Assembly (NCBI RefSeq): GCF_042242105.1
Contig: NC_092031.1
Span: 20,285,162 to 20,349,161, forward strand
Reading direction: 5' to 3'
Length of the DNA: 64,000 bases
Source: Pempheris klunzingeri
Lineage: Eukaryota; Chordata; Actinopteri; Acropomatiformes; Pempheridae
Shown here: piece after piece, positions 35,115-47,690 of the stretch
Layout: every line of letters begins with the position of its first letter
Numbering within the stretch: the stretch's first letter is position 1
Made by a program: the position numbers and the translations under genes
Notes under the pieces: model-generated
What the model saw: only the letters and a program-made list of their open reading frames with translations
The model's database searches: none
What the model was told of the DNA's origin: nothing

Positions 35115-36511
35115 ACAAGCTCAGACTTGCAGTAATGGAGGATGTGAGGCTCAGTCATTGTTACCTCATTGGCCAACATTGTAGCTCTGTAACTTTCTTA
35201 CTGTGCACTGAACATGTTTCCCACTACTTCCAGCAGCTACCACTGCTTCTCTAGATTAAACAGCATCAGGTAAAGCTGTCTGGTTTGCTCGCCTCCCTCT
35301 TTCTCTCCGCCCCTGACATCTCCACGCTTTGGTTGAGCATTATATATATACTAGACCACCATTAAGTCAATTTCAACCGAGACACCACCGCATAACTGAA
35401 GTGATTCGAATTATCGGGACAGTCTGTCAGACAATGTTCAAAATAATAATAATAATAATGCTACTAATTGGAATCAGGTTTATTGCAAAGAACATTTTCA
35501 CAATACAAAGAATGTGCCTTTGTATGTTGGTGCATACAGTAAACATAGAGAAAAAAAGGTTAAAGAAAATACTTTAAGTCAAGAAAGTCAAGAAACAGAT
35601 ATAAAATAGAGTTAAAATAGCATTATTTACAATACAGACTATGAAAATAATAATACATGTTTGCAGTTTATGATTTTAAGTGCAACAGCTGTACAGTTTG
35701 TGCAGGAATGTCTTTCAGTCATGTCACATAATCCACTTTGTGATCTGCTGATGTGGTGTCACGGAATGTGTAATATGTAAGATATGCCATGGCTTCGTAC
35801 TAAAGAAATCAATATTTGGACGTAAGGTATTGATTTTAAAATTGTTTTATTGTTTGAAAATGATTTTATTGCCTCTGCTATCAGAACTGCGTCCATAGCA
35901 ACAATCTCTCTTATACGTAGCAACAGTCTGCTGTATGGAAATAACTGACCATGGAATGCTGTAATTGACCAATTGGAAGTGAGTATTCAACAAAACCGTA
36001 TGATAAAGACAGATGGAGTATAGCTGCAAAATGTTTCTCTTTTTAGAGAGCCACAAGGACTTTCTGCTGTGTCAGCCTAAACGCTGAGTAGAAATCTGAG
36101 CATCTACCATACAACTCCGTGAAATTCCATCTTCTGGTGAAGATCACATTATACGATAGAAAGCTCCAGAGTAGCTACTAAATGGACCTTATTGTAGTAG
36201 TGATGTTTTCTCAACAGCTGTTTCCAAAATCAAGGACATGTAAATGGTAGCAAAGGATGAGTCATCAGTAGGCAGGCCTATGTTTAATTAAGGTGTGGCC
36301 CAAATGAAGTAATGGCAACAAAAAGCTGAAAATCTGTTTCCTGTTTCCGGATGTAACACAGGTAGCACAGTAGAGAATTAGACATGGGCTTCGCTACTTT
36401 CCCACTCTACCCACCTTACTGTCAGCAGTTTTTTTTTTACATATTCTGTTGAAGAAATAGTTCACATAAATTCTCTGGACACTATGTGCACTGGATATCT
36501 ATCTATCTATC

Positions 36512-36725
36512 CTGTGGATCCTGGTCCTGGCCCTGCTGATGTGGTTCTCTGGTTCCTGTGGGTCCTGGTCCCGGTCCCGCTGATGTGGTTCTCTGGTTCC
36601 TGTGGATCCTGGTCCCGGTCCCGCTGATGTGGTTCTCTGGTTCCTGTGGATCCTGGTCCTGGTTCTGCTGATGTGGTTCTCTGGTTCCTATGGATCCTGG
36701 TCCTGGTCCCGCTGATGTGGTTCTC
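36512..36725 (+). repeat. 44-bp minisatellite (locus 1), about 5 copies
   Basis: The unit CTGTGGATCCTGGTCCTGGC + CCTGCTGATGTGGTTCTCTG + GTTC repeats with small changes. Reversed and complemented it matches the 44-bp unit at 47283-47690. The DNA that follows resembles LINE 3' untranslated sequence. Confidence 0.92.
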
Positions 36726-36910
36726 CATCAGCCAATGGATGTGCGTCTGTCCAAGGCTACAGCCTGTCCGTCCTTGGGAGCTGGATCTCTCCTTCACTGT
36801 GGTGCTCCCGGAGGTTTCTCTTTTCCCACTGGGTTTTTTGAGTTTTTCCTTCCCGAAGAAGGAGGGTCATAAAGGGCAGGTGATGCCTCGGACTGATCCA
36901 CCGGACTGAT
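36726..36910 (+). mobile_element. L2-type LINE 3' UTR fragment
   Basis: The stretch with GGTTTCTCTTTTCCCACTGG, GTTTTTTGAGTTTTTCCTTC and GAGGGTCATAAAGGGCAG resembles the end of teleost L2/Maui-type LINEs. It lies directly after the minisatellite in plus orientation. The assignment is from memory of the family pattern. Confidence 0.5.
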
Positions 36911-37683
36911 CCATTGGCCTCACACCCGCTAAAGGAGATTTTCGCTCGATAACAAGGTGTTTACATTTTGCGAAATGACAGTAGTATTGCCAGTTGTATT
37001 TAACCTGGTTAATTTCATTTTGTGAAATGTTTTTTTCCGTTCATTTCATTTCCCAACATGAAAACGAGATATACAAAAAAGGATCATTTAAAAATCAGCC
37101 AGTAAACTATCCATTTTGTGCAGCCATGTCAAAATCCAAACAAATACAATCAAAACTATTTGCATGGCTAAATACCACCGGGTATTAGTGTGAAAATATG
37201 CTTTTCTGAAATTTGGGTGGGCTGATGCACTAATAACTGATCAAATTATCCCGTATAATGTGACAGATGTCACTTGCAGTGACAAGCCCACAGAGACCCA
37301 GCGTCTGCTGGATGTGTAAACAGTTAAACTGTTGTTATTAACATAATAGTACTTCTAATTATAAGGTGTTAACTTCTCACAGAAGTGTGTTTCCAGCGTG
37401 TTGTGGAGCTCATCTTCCTCCAAATGGCCTGAAAATGATCCAGTACAGCTAGAACATCTTACCTAACGTGTCTCTCCCGTCTTTGCAGATGTTAACCCTT
37501 CTCCTTCACACCACCGACATCATCCAATCTCCATTTATGGTCCAGGGGGGTAGACAGAGACCTTGTCATTTATGCTGCTGCTCCCTGAGAATGGATCCAG
37601 CCTGGTCAAATAAATGCATGGTTCTCCAAGTCTCTGATGTCTTTCCTGAATAAATGCCCTTCCACTTGCAGTCTGTTATTGGG

Positions 37684-37972
37684 GCGGCTGTGGTTCAGTG
37701 GTAGAGTGGGTCGTCCCTCAATCAGAAGGTTGGGGGTCCCCAGCTCCTATGGGTCAGCATGTCGAAGTGTCCTTGGGCAAGACACTGAACCCCAACTTGC
37801 TCCTGAAGCAGCTTCAGTGTGTGAATGAGTATGAAAGAATAGTCTCCTCCAAATTGCATTCCTCCTGTATGAATGATGTGTGAATGGGTGAATGGGTGAT
37901 GTGATGTAAAGCGCTTTGAGTAGTTGAAATAACTAGAAAGGAGCTATACAAATACAGACCATTTACCATATT
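37684..37972 (+). mobile_element. tRNA-headed SINE
   Basis: The head GGCTGTGGTTCAGTGGTAGA has a pol III A-box look, and GGTTGGGGGTCCCC stands where the B box would be, degenerate from GGTTCGANNCC. The body CCTTGGGCAAGACACTGAAC and the tail AAAGCGCTTTGAGTAGTTGA…CTATACAAATACAGACCATTT are those of a very common teleost SINE. No complete tRNA fold is present. Confidence 0.8.
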
Positions 37973-40129
37973 ACATTTAACCTGCCAAACTAGCTACATA
38001 ACAATGTGGAACTTCAGCGTACACAAAGTTGAACTGTTTGTAATTACCCACCATCATTTCCTCAATCCCATTCATGTGAAGGGACAGATGTTCAAGCCTG
38101 GACTGAACAAATGGCATTTGAATAGCATGACAACGCTGCTGAACTTCTTTGCATCATTTCACACCCTTTAGTCTCTACTTACTCTGTGCAGAGAAAGCAT
38201 GTCAGTGCACACACACAGCGACATAGTGCCTAGAGGTCCACATAGGGAGGAGGTCGGGGGTGAACAGTTAGGCCACGTTACACCACCAACCTAAACCTAA
38301 CCACTTAACCACATGGTTAGGTGCTTAGGAAAAGAGGTTGGTGGCTAAACCTGTCTAAACTGTCATGTTAAATGTGAAAAGCTTTAATTTGAAAGTTTTT
38401 GCTAACTTGCAGAATGGGCCCTGTAATTTTAACGCTTAGTCAGGGGAAATGGTGCTAACTGACACACGAAAAGCTTACAGTGCATAGACGTGACACTATT
38501 TATATGCTATGCCATGAGATTGGATTGATTTTTCACCTCAAAATACACATCAGGAGCGTCTAGATAAGCACTATGTTTTGTTTTAAAGGGCTCATATTTA
38601 GCTCAATTTCAAGTTCAAACTTGAATTTGAAGGTCCCGCCAGAACAGATTTACAATGGCAGACAGCAAGGTAGATTGTGGAGGTTTTCAGGGAGCAGGGA
38701 CGGTCAGCCTGCTGAAGGGCCGGGGGCCGTCACGTGATTAATGCATTCCCTTATGACATCATAAAGGGAGCCAAATCTACGTGGCATGTTTTCACACACA
38801 TTTAGTGAAAGGTTGAGCCAGAGAAACACAGAGAAGATGGTCTTTGTCCAATATCTGGACAAACCAAAGGTCTGTTTCACAGGTTCTCTGACCATGAAAA
38901 TGTACCAATTAGGTCAGGTCCCTCCCTGCATGTACAACATCTCACAATCCTTTTCAAAGATCCTTTTTAAAGAATGTTGGAGTAGGACAGCAAGGTCACT
39001 GGATGACTGCAAATCAGACATCCCTTGTTACTGGCATAAGACAATGCTCTGTGTGTACGAGGCTGAGAGGACAGCTTTGCTATGTAAGTTGTCCGCTTAT
39101 TAGAGGTGTGCTGGATAAAGCAAAGGTGCTACCTTTTTGCATTTTTCTTCATTTCTGAATAATACACGCTAAATTCAGAGGAAGATTCCAGCCTTGTTGA
39201 TTTGATGGCTATAGGATATACCAATTTTGCATTCAGAGAAAAAAGTATTAGGAAACCAGATAAATAGGATCAGGAATGTGTGACTGATGCCCTACTTCCC
39301 TGTTTACTTCTTATCTGTTAATACCAGCTTATTGTCCTTCACACCAAATATACAGGGGGAATATGGGACATGGGCTACAGAGGGCTATGGCTTCCAACCT
39401 TACAATCCAACATTCATACCCACTTCATACAGTGAATGGTCAGCTGCGTGCAGGTGAGAGCAGTAAGCTGGCTTTTAAATTCTTCTTCTTTCACATGAAC
39501 GACTATGTTTACCACTTTGGATACGTTCCAGGAGGTCATTTGCCTTCTCTGGACTAGTTCTTTTCAAGCAGTGCCTGAACCCACGACTCAACCCCACACC
39601 TACATACAATAATACACCTCATACACCAAACCAGCTCCTGTGCTTCTTGCTGTGATGAAGATTTTGACAAACAAATCAATGTAGTTAAAATCGTGACTCA
39701 CCAATTCACCAAAATTCAGCAAATTTATACAGTCTGCTGTTGTGAAATGACCCAGCATGCCTTACTCTCATAGCACATCTCACACTTGTGAGAAGTATCA
39801 ATAACCAGTCTCTTCCATTAATGATAATCAACGTCCCATTGAGCTCTGGCTTTTGGATGCATTCACTCATTTCTTGCTCAGCCACTGGATTTGATCCAAT
39901 TTGTTTCATCCGGAAGCACAATGGGTGGGGGAAGTATTCAGCTACATTATTTAAGTAAAATCACTATTACAAATATATAAAAAAAAAAGAAACCCTTCAT
40001 TATAAGTAGAAGTCCAGCATTGAAAATCCCATTTAAAGGAATGCAGTTTTACACCTCTACAAGTGCACCTCGCAAGCAAATTGTGATTTTAGGCTCCATA
40101 AATAAATTTGGCTTGACGAGTGCCATGGA

Positions 40130-40335
40130 AGGCAGCACTGGGCGGCTGCTGTGCCCTTAACAGGAAGAAGTTTCCAGGTTTGAACCTGGGCTCTTCCACC
40201 ACTACTCGGGCAATTAACTAATTAACACTGGGGTTAGCACTATTGTCTAACAGCAAGAAGGTTAAAGGTTCAAATCTGCCAGTTAGCAGTTTGCATGTTG
40301 TGTGGGTTTTCTCTGCGATATAGACAGTGGAGGAT
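40130..40335 (+). repeat. two adjacent tRNA-like repeat heads
   Basis: Two B-box-like motifs in succession, GGTTTGAACCTGG near 40178 and GGTTCAAATCTGCC near 40267. The second is followed by GTTTGCATGTTGTGTGGGTT as in the abundant teleost repeat. Both copies are short and decayed. Confidence 0.55.
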
Positions 40336-40636
40336 GGATAGTGCCGTGGAGTAGTGTGGAAGTTCAGGTGCCACAGGTACACATTTCTGCTCAGTGATTT
40401 CACACTATTCCATGTGGGGGGGGGAGTCCCAGCCTACAAATGTTCATAACTGAATCTGATCATCAAGTGCTCATAGATTTATCTTCTCATTTGTGACATC
40501 GGCTTCTGTTTTTTTCCAATCCAGACAAAAGAAAGAACATGCTTCCATAGATCACTTATTTACCCGCTTTGGATGCATTTTAAATCTGATTTAAGGTCAG
40601 GTCATGCTGTCCATAGCACTTATCAGAGTGGAGATC

Positions 40637-40675
<39 letters not shown>
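40637..40675 (+). repeat. (GACA)n microsatellite
   Basis: About ten GACA units without interruption. Confidence 0.97.
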
Positions 40676-40676
<1 letters not shown>

Positions 40677-43503
40677 CGTCCAGCTAAAAATACCAGACAC
40701 TTTCATGCACAGTTGGGGTCACTTTGGGGAGGTCTCGACAGTGCTTTGGGGGCACAGCATTTTCCAGCTGAGACGCTCTTTTCGCTGTGATACAGAATAT
40801 TCACGGAAGTGAAAATGTCATTGCAAGGCAAGTATTTACTCAGCGTTACGTATCGTCACCTGATACAGTTTTGCATTTTTGTTGTAGTCTGGGGATGTCA
40901 TCTTGTACAGACATGGATATTCAGAGAGCGCAGCATTCATTTCACACACATCTTGGTCAGTAATACTGAATGTAAATAAAACTTTTGTTTGTTCACTGGA
41001 AACCCCCACAGGGCAGCTTTAATTAAAACATATCATCAGCTTCATGTAGTTTAGTTATTAGCAGTAAAAGTACCAGTAAATGTCCCTGTGATTGATATAT
41101 CATTCTAAATAACATTACTATATTACATAACATGAGTTATATAACATATTTATTAATGTTAAAGCGTCACCATATAAACCTGAGGGGTCGTAACATGATT
41201 CATATCAGAGGAAAGAGGAAAAAAACAAACTACAAATTTCTAATACATAAATCTGTGTTCATTTGTTTTGGGATTCTAATCTTTGATGTTTTGCACAATA
41301 TTGGATCATTAAAAGTGAACCATGTAAGAAGTTTAGATAGAAAATGTCTCTCCTAGACTTCTGGACAACGACACACTGCTTTTGAGATATGAGGTCACAA
41401 GGCGAGGGTTGGAAATAGCTTATCATGTTTTTTCTTACTTAAAATCTTAACCTGAAAAATAACCAGTAACTCTGAGTGTCGGATGTTGAGTAGAGTAGTG
41501 GTAGTAGACTCTGAACACACGTCACATTCATAACGTGAAAGAGCAGCTTCACCTTGTTGTACTTGTTTCCTGACAGGAGAGTGGCAGCATGAATTTGTCC
41601 TTTAAGTGCTCCAAATAGAAAAATGGGATTTAATGTTACCACACACCCTAACCCTGTCTCCTAGACATGACATTTATAGACAAGTCATTTGCAACAGAAA
41701 GTACGTTTTGAGGGAAACATAATGACAATGAATTATGTTTTCTATTAACATAATGAGAATTAATACACCTGGCCAATTGCAAAAATGTTTTCACTAGACG
41801 AATCAGTGGGATGCTGTCTGATAATGTAGTTCATTTGTTTCCTACCAACATTAGCAAACTTGTAAATGTTAAAGAAATGGATTTAGATGCTCCTATAATG
41901 ACTCATTTTATATATCATTATTTTTGCCTGCACACCTGTCAATGACAATACATGAGAAAGAAACACACTTGAACCTCAGCGGCTACGATGACGTGCTGCC
42001 ACACCGTACGGCACATCGTTCTACAACACGACTCAGTGACCACTGAACCTGAGATATCTCTCAAGTCCGCTCTAACTGTGGCAGAACTGGTTTCAGGCAC
42101 CACACCCCTTTTCAATGGGGGGGATTTCTTTCAGATTTTAAAGCCTTATTATTGATGTCTTCATTAATTCTAGTGAACTTTCCATGTAAATGTTTATTCT
42201 GGTTTATTGTGTTGTTGTGCTGTTTCTATTTTGCTCTTTGTGTTTTTGTGAATGTTGCTTGTGCTCAGTTCTTTCTCAGAAAAGAGATCTTCTCTCAGTG
42301 TTATGATTAGATAACAAAACACTATGCCCATATCATTAACTCATCATTTACTGCAAACCATCATTGACTGCGATATCTCAGTCGTCTTTATTAAAGGTGT
42401 AAGCACTTCCTAAGCACACTATGAATCGACAAGTGCACAAGCACTTATCTCAGGTACTTTTCAAGGAGGACTAGAGGAATAAAAATACCACAACAGCTGC
42501 TTGGCTTACTCTCTCTGTACTTGTCTGATTAGAACATATAGCCGGCATTTATTCAACTGTATCACTGAACATAGTGCAGTTCTTTTTTCTTTAGTGCAAC
42601 TGAATAACCAGCTCTCTCAATAAACAAGAAATCCTTCCTTAGTCCATATAGTCTGTGATTTAGTTTAGTTCTTGTTTCTTTTCATTTATACTGTCCTTTT
42701 CAACCAACTAGGCTCTTTCAGGTACAAAAAAAAACCCAACCTGTAACATTTGATTCATCTCTTTAAATGAAAATATTACCAGATCTGGAACTAATATCAA
42801 AAATCACTCACAGTACTTTCAGAATGACCATATCTTCAGCTCTATCACCTGCTGCACATGGAAACCTCTGGCACTAGCATACCATACAACATGGCCAGTG
42901 TTTTCCTTTATTCTGTCTGATTGTGATTTACTTTATTCAACTCAAGTTCTGCTTCGATTGGTTTGTATGAACGCCTCATCCATGTCATAAAACACAAACC
43001 AGCTAAGTTACATTAGCTTTCACCAAAAGAGCTTCTCACTGTCTGTGACAGCACACCCTGACTCAGATATGTAGCTGGCACAGCATGGCCAGTAGGCAGC
43101 AAGAGGAGCAGGCAACTGAGGAGAATACTCAGTTATTGAAACCTGTGCCAGTCAACCAGTTTCTGTAAATTGACAATATTTTGTGTTTCTACTCTGCATG
43201 GTTCTCCTCCTCTCTGCCTCTGTTTGCTACGCTCTGCTCTCCTCTTCCTCCTCCTCCTCCTCCTCCCTCTCTGATGCGCTGTTCCAGCTTTACTCCCTGC
43301 AGACCACCACTGCCCTCTGCTGGACTGAAACAGCTACTGCAGGTAGGAAATAAATCCGTTCAGACTGATCACAGGTTATTTTGGGTGGGAGACAGAGGCC
43401 AGAAACGTAAGCCAGTTTATAGTGTTCATACGCCACAGACTTCACAAAGTGATCACTAACATGAACTGAACAAGAAAAGGCCATATTTTCTGAACAAAAT
43501 ATA

Positions 43504-44206
43504 CACTACTCACAAAAAGTTAGGGATATTCGACTTTCATGTGAAATATATGGAAAATGTAAAAAGTGAATGCTACAGTGATATTATATCATGAAAGTAG
43601 GGCATTTAAGTAGAAGCATGCAATGGTCATTTCTTCATTTTAAACAATTTATTGAAAGAAAATCTAACAACAGTGGAGGGTATACCACAACAAAACATTT
43701 TCAGTGCCTCAATAAATTGGGATGTGGCCAAAGGACGTCCACTCCTCTCCTTTCTGTGACTCTTCCAGTCTCTGTATCACTGTTCCAACCTCCTGATGAC
43801 ACTCTGTGAGCCTCTAAGCTCAGTGAACACCTCCGTCTGAGGACTTCCTGTTTGAAGCCTCCAGTGTTGAGGTGCTGCTGATCAACTGTTAGGTGTCGTC
43901 TTGGTCTCATGATGTCAGAATGTGAACAGCAGGATGAGGAGGACTGTTTAAATACCAATTCTAACTGAACCAGGAAATGTATTGGTGGATTCATGGATCA
44001 AACCTGTTGTGAATGTTGCTGTTAAGCTTCTTGTTAGAGAACAGCAACTTGTGCAAAAAGTACTGAGACACTGAACAGTTGGACATGTGCATTCAAAGGT
44101 TTAGAGAAGGTCACATTAAGTTCACCTGGAAAGGTTAGAATGCATTTTAGGTTCATCCTGAGACTTCACCTGAAAGCTGAATATCCCTAACTTTTTGTGA
44201 GTAGTG
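43504..44206. mobile_element. Tc1/mariner-type MITE, 703 bp, TA target-site duplication
   Basis: Terminal inverted repeats of about 36 bp start CACTACTCACAAAAAGTTAG and match each other with one or two changes. TA duplicates lie at 43502-43503 and 44207-44208. The inside holds decayed, partly GC-richer sequence; a minus-strand frame reads RGVDVLWPHPNLLRH but no catalytic triad can be followed. The TA duplication and inverted ends fit the Tc1/mariner superfamily, and the element would need a transposase supplied in trans. Confidence 0.88.
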
Positions 44207-45216
44207 TAAGTGTGCTTGCTGCTGAAGTATTTCATGTAGTTGAAACAGTTAAGTTGGAGCTGAAGTAGTTGTTGAAATGCAAATATTCAAAGAGGATGTA
44301 TTGGCAATTAAAATATAAGTGCTGAAAGATGTTTCAGTTCAGTTTTGTTAAAAAACAGATGACAGTTTAGTCTGAGACATCTCTATGTCAAAAGCCTCTC
44401 CAACTCGTTAGTTACTGTATCTTAAGATGCTGAAAAAGTATTTGATCAAACAGCGTAGAAATATCACATAATGCTTTGCAATAACCCAATAGTGATGGTT
44501 TGATATCAGAATTACCATTACCTTTATTATTTATCCTTTCTGTTGGATTCACTTTAGCAGTGAAATCCAGAGTATTCCTGTCGAAGACCTTTCCCTTTAA
44601 CTCTTTTTAGAATCAAACACTACAAAGCCCTGAAAAGTCACTTACTCACACCCTAGATTTAACCAAAAGCTTCTGCCAGCTGCCATACTGTAAGATTAAC
44701 TGTGAGAAATTTGAAGCAGCACCACTGAAGAGGCACGACTACATAAACACATGGAACATCCATCAAAGTCTGCATGTCGCAGTATGCCTGAGAAAAAACA
44801 CACAAGAGGGAGAGAGACAGGGGGAAACAGGGAAGAGACAACAGGGTCATAACACTTACAGCGTGGGTCGTCCAGCAACTTGAATAGAGTACATTTCAAA
44901 GTCTGTGACTCTTTTGGTGGGGCTGTTGCACCTTGTACTACCTACTTGTACCTAGTTGGCTAATGAAATGCAACGTGACAGTTCCCAGTTCACTTCTGGC
45001 TTTCGGCAAAAGCAGCCTGCATTCTCTTTGTGTAGTAACCACAAGGATACTTTCTTTCTAGTGCTCCTGTGAAGGGTTAATATTGCAACATGTAGAAAAG
45101 GAAAATCCTAGTTAGTGCAAACATAAACTTCACCTGATGATCAGCATGTGTGATAAAATAAGTTGAACTGAGGAGGAAAAAGATGAAAGCAGTTGAAGTG
45201 TCCATTGAAGTAGTGA

Positions 45217-46264
45217 AGATACAGAATTAAAGACAGCAAAACTATGAAGGAACACATATGGAATTATGTAGTGAACAAACAAGTGTTGACCAAACCAGAA
45301 TGTTTTTTATAGTTCGGATTCTTTAAACTAGCCTCCTTTTGCTTTGATGACAGCTTTACACTCTCTGCATTCTCTCAGTCAGCTTCATGAGCTCGTCGCC
45401 TGGATGCTTTTCCAACAGAGCTCCCAGAGGTGCTGAGCACTTGTTGGCTGCTTTTCCTTCACTCTGCAGTCCAACTCGTCCCAAACCATCTCAGCTAGGT
45501 TCATGTCAGGTGACTGTGGAGGCCAGGTCATGTGACGCAGCCTCCATCACTCTCCTTCCTGGTCAAACAGCCCTCACACGGCCCGGAGGAGTGTTTGGGC
45601 TCATTGTCCTGCTGGAAAACAAATGATGGTCCCACTAAGCTCAAACTACATGGGATGGCACGTGGCTGCAGAATGCTGGTTAAGTGTGCCAGGATCAGCA
45701 GCAAAGCCCCCCCACACCATCACACCTCCTCCTCCCTGCTTCACGGTGGGAACCACACACGTAGAAACATCCACTCAGCTTTTCTGCATCTCACAAAGAC
45801 ATGGGGGGGTGGAACCACAAATCAGACCAGAGTCCAGATTTCCACTGGTCTAATGTCCATTCTTTGTGTCTCTTGGCCCGAGCAGTTCTCTTCTTCTTCT
45901 TCTTCTTCCTCAGCAGTGGTTTCTTTGCAGCAGCTCCACCATGAAGGCCTGATCCACTCAGCCTCCTCTGAACAGCTGATGCTGAGATGTGTCTGCTACT
46001 TGAGCTCTGAAGCATTTCTGTGGCTCTAATCTGAGGTTCTGTTCACTTGTGGTCTCTGAGGCTGGTAGCTCTGATGAACTTGTCCTCTGCAGCAGAGCTA
46101 ACTCTTGGTCTTCCTTTCCTGGAGGGTCCTCATGACAGCCAGCTTCATCATTTCATCAGCGTTTGATGGTTTTCCTGACTGGACTTGAAGATAAATTCAA
46201 AGTTCTTGAACTGATCCAGACTGACTGACCTTCATGTCTTTAAGTAGTGATGGACTGTTTCTCT
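45217..46264 (-). pseudogene. Tc1-like transposase fossil, copy A
   Basis: Minus-strand reading gives pieces of a Tc1/mariner DDE transposase in order: [20 protein letters not shown], then [18 protein letters not shown] (first catalytic Asp), then [11 protein letters not shown] near 45595-45623 (second Asp), then [16 protein letters not shown] (the SPDLNPIE-type third catalytic block, Glu kept). Stops and frame changes separate them, so it is dead. The 3' end ACACATATGGAATTATGTAG near 45250 belongs to the same well-known teleost Tc1 family. Copy B at 58677-59830 is nearly identical. Confidence 0.88.
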
Positions 46265-46628
46265 GTATAGAACTGTGTACCAACCCGACCTCTGCACAAC
46301 ACTACTGAGGGTCTCAGACACGTTAAGGAGGCAAGAAACTCCATAAAGGAACTCTTCGTGTTAACTGAAGCTGATGCCGTATGTGTCGCTATCTTTGTGG
46401 GGACTTCCCACACATTAAAAAACACTGACCTATACCTGACCTTGACCCTTACTCCAACCTTAGCAATGACCAAACTAATATTTTATGTTTTTTCTCAGTA
46501 ACAACAACATAGTCCAGAAAAACATTGTTCTCCCCATGGTGTCCATCCAAATGGCCCCACAAAACACTGTGGGGCCCAAAATGTGGGTGCTGTCCCTGTT
46601 AACCTGACCCCATTAAGCCTGTAATACA

Positions 46629-46629
<1 letters not shown>

Positions 46630-46659
<30 letters not shown>
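46630..46659 (+). repeat. (AC)15 microsatellite
   Basis: An uninterrupted AC run, followed by TACACACAA. Confidence 0.95.
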
Positions 46660-46664
<5 letters not shown>

Positions 46665-47064
46665 ACAACCCTTCAAGGGAGAATAGTTGGCAGCTGTTGG
46701 TGACCATTTCTGGAGCTGTAAACATGCTTCATAACCACCCATAAACAATGACACATAATGAGAGACACCTTGAAAATTAGCGTACAAATACAATAGAGAT
46801 AAGAAGTGTCTGTGTGGAGTCACTCCCCACCCCCTCTAATCTCATCACTCTGATTCGATTGTCTGACTGCACTCCGACCACAGCAATACTCCCTCTGTTG
46901 ATATCACAGTGATGGTAGCAAACATGGTTCAGCCTGTAATAGAGACACTCCCAACCCAAACCTCTACATTACAGTATGAATCAACACTACACTGAATCAG
47001 TCAATCTTTATTTATATAGCGCCAATTCATAACAGCTGTCAGGGTCTGTGTTGGGTGGAGGTTG

Positions 47065-47067
<3 letters not shown>

Positions 47068-47132
<65 letters not shown>
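47068..47132 (+). repeat. (GA)n microsatellite, about 32 units
   Basis: An uninterrupted GA run inside the LINE remnant's 3' region. Confidence 0.97.
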
Positions 47133-47135
<3 letters not shown>

Positions 47136-47282
47136 CAAACAGCAATAGACAATAGAAACATGACTAATAATGAGCAATATGGTAACAGTGAAAAACATGA
47201 CAATAGTTCATATATGAATAATAATAACAGGACTAATATCAGTAAAAAGTGGTGGCATCTGATGATCCTCAGCAGTGATTCA

Positions 47283-47690
47283 TGAAGCCAGAGAACCACA
47301 GCAGGAGAACCAGGACCAGGATCAACAGGAACCAGAGAACCACAGCAGGAGAACCAGGACCAGGATCCACAGGAACCTGAGAACCACAGCAGGAGAACCA
47401 GGACCAGGATCAACAGGAACCAGAGAACCACAGCAGGAGAACCAGGACCAGGATCAACAGGAACCAGAGAACCACAGCAGGAGAACCAGGACCAGGATCC
47501 ACAGGAACCTGAGAACCACAGCAGGAGAACCAGGACCAGGATCAACAGGAACCAGAGAACCACAGCAGGAGAACCAGGACCAGGATCAACAGGAACCAGA
47601 GAACCACAGCAGGAGAACCAGGACCAGGATCCACAGGAACCAGAGAACCACAGCAGGAGAACCAGGACCAGGATCCACAGGAACCTGAGG
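47283..47690 (-). repeat. 44-bp minisatellite (locus 2), about 9 copies
   Basis: On the plus strand the unit is CAGAGAACCACAGCAGGAGA + ACCAGGACCAGGATCAACAG + GAAC. Units differ mainly at CAACAG versus CCACAG and CAGAG versus CTGAG. The variant pattern recurs every two to three units, which suggests higher-order duplication. It lies inside the LINE remnant. Confidence 0.95.

Noticed and set aside
37684..37760. Possible tRNA gene
   Set aside because: The A- and B-box-like motifs belong to a SINE head. The B box is degenerate and no cloverleaf can be closed.
45532..46029. 165-codon plus-strand frame, with a 166-codon twin at 58963-59463
   Set aside because: Antisense shadow of the Tc1 transposase fossil; the protein match is on the minus strand.
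47283..47690. Regular repeat array resembling CRISPR spacing
   Set aside because: There are no unique spacers: the whole 44-bp unit repeats. The host is a vertebrate.
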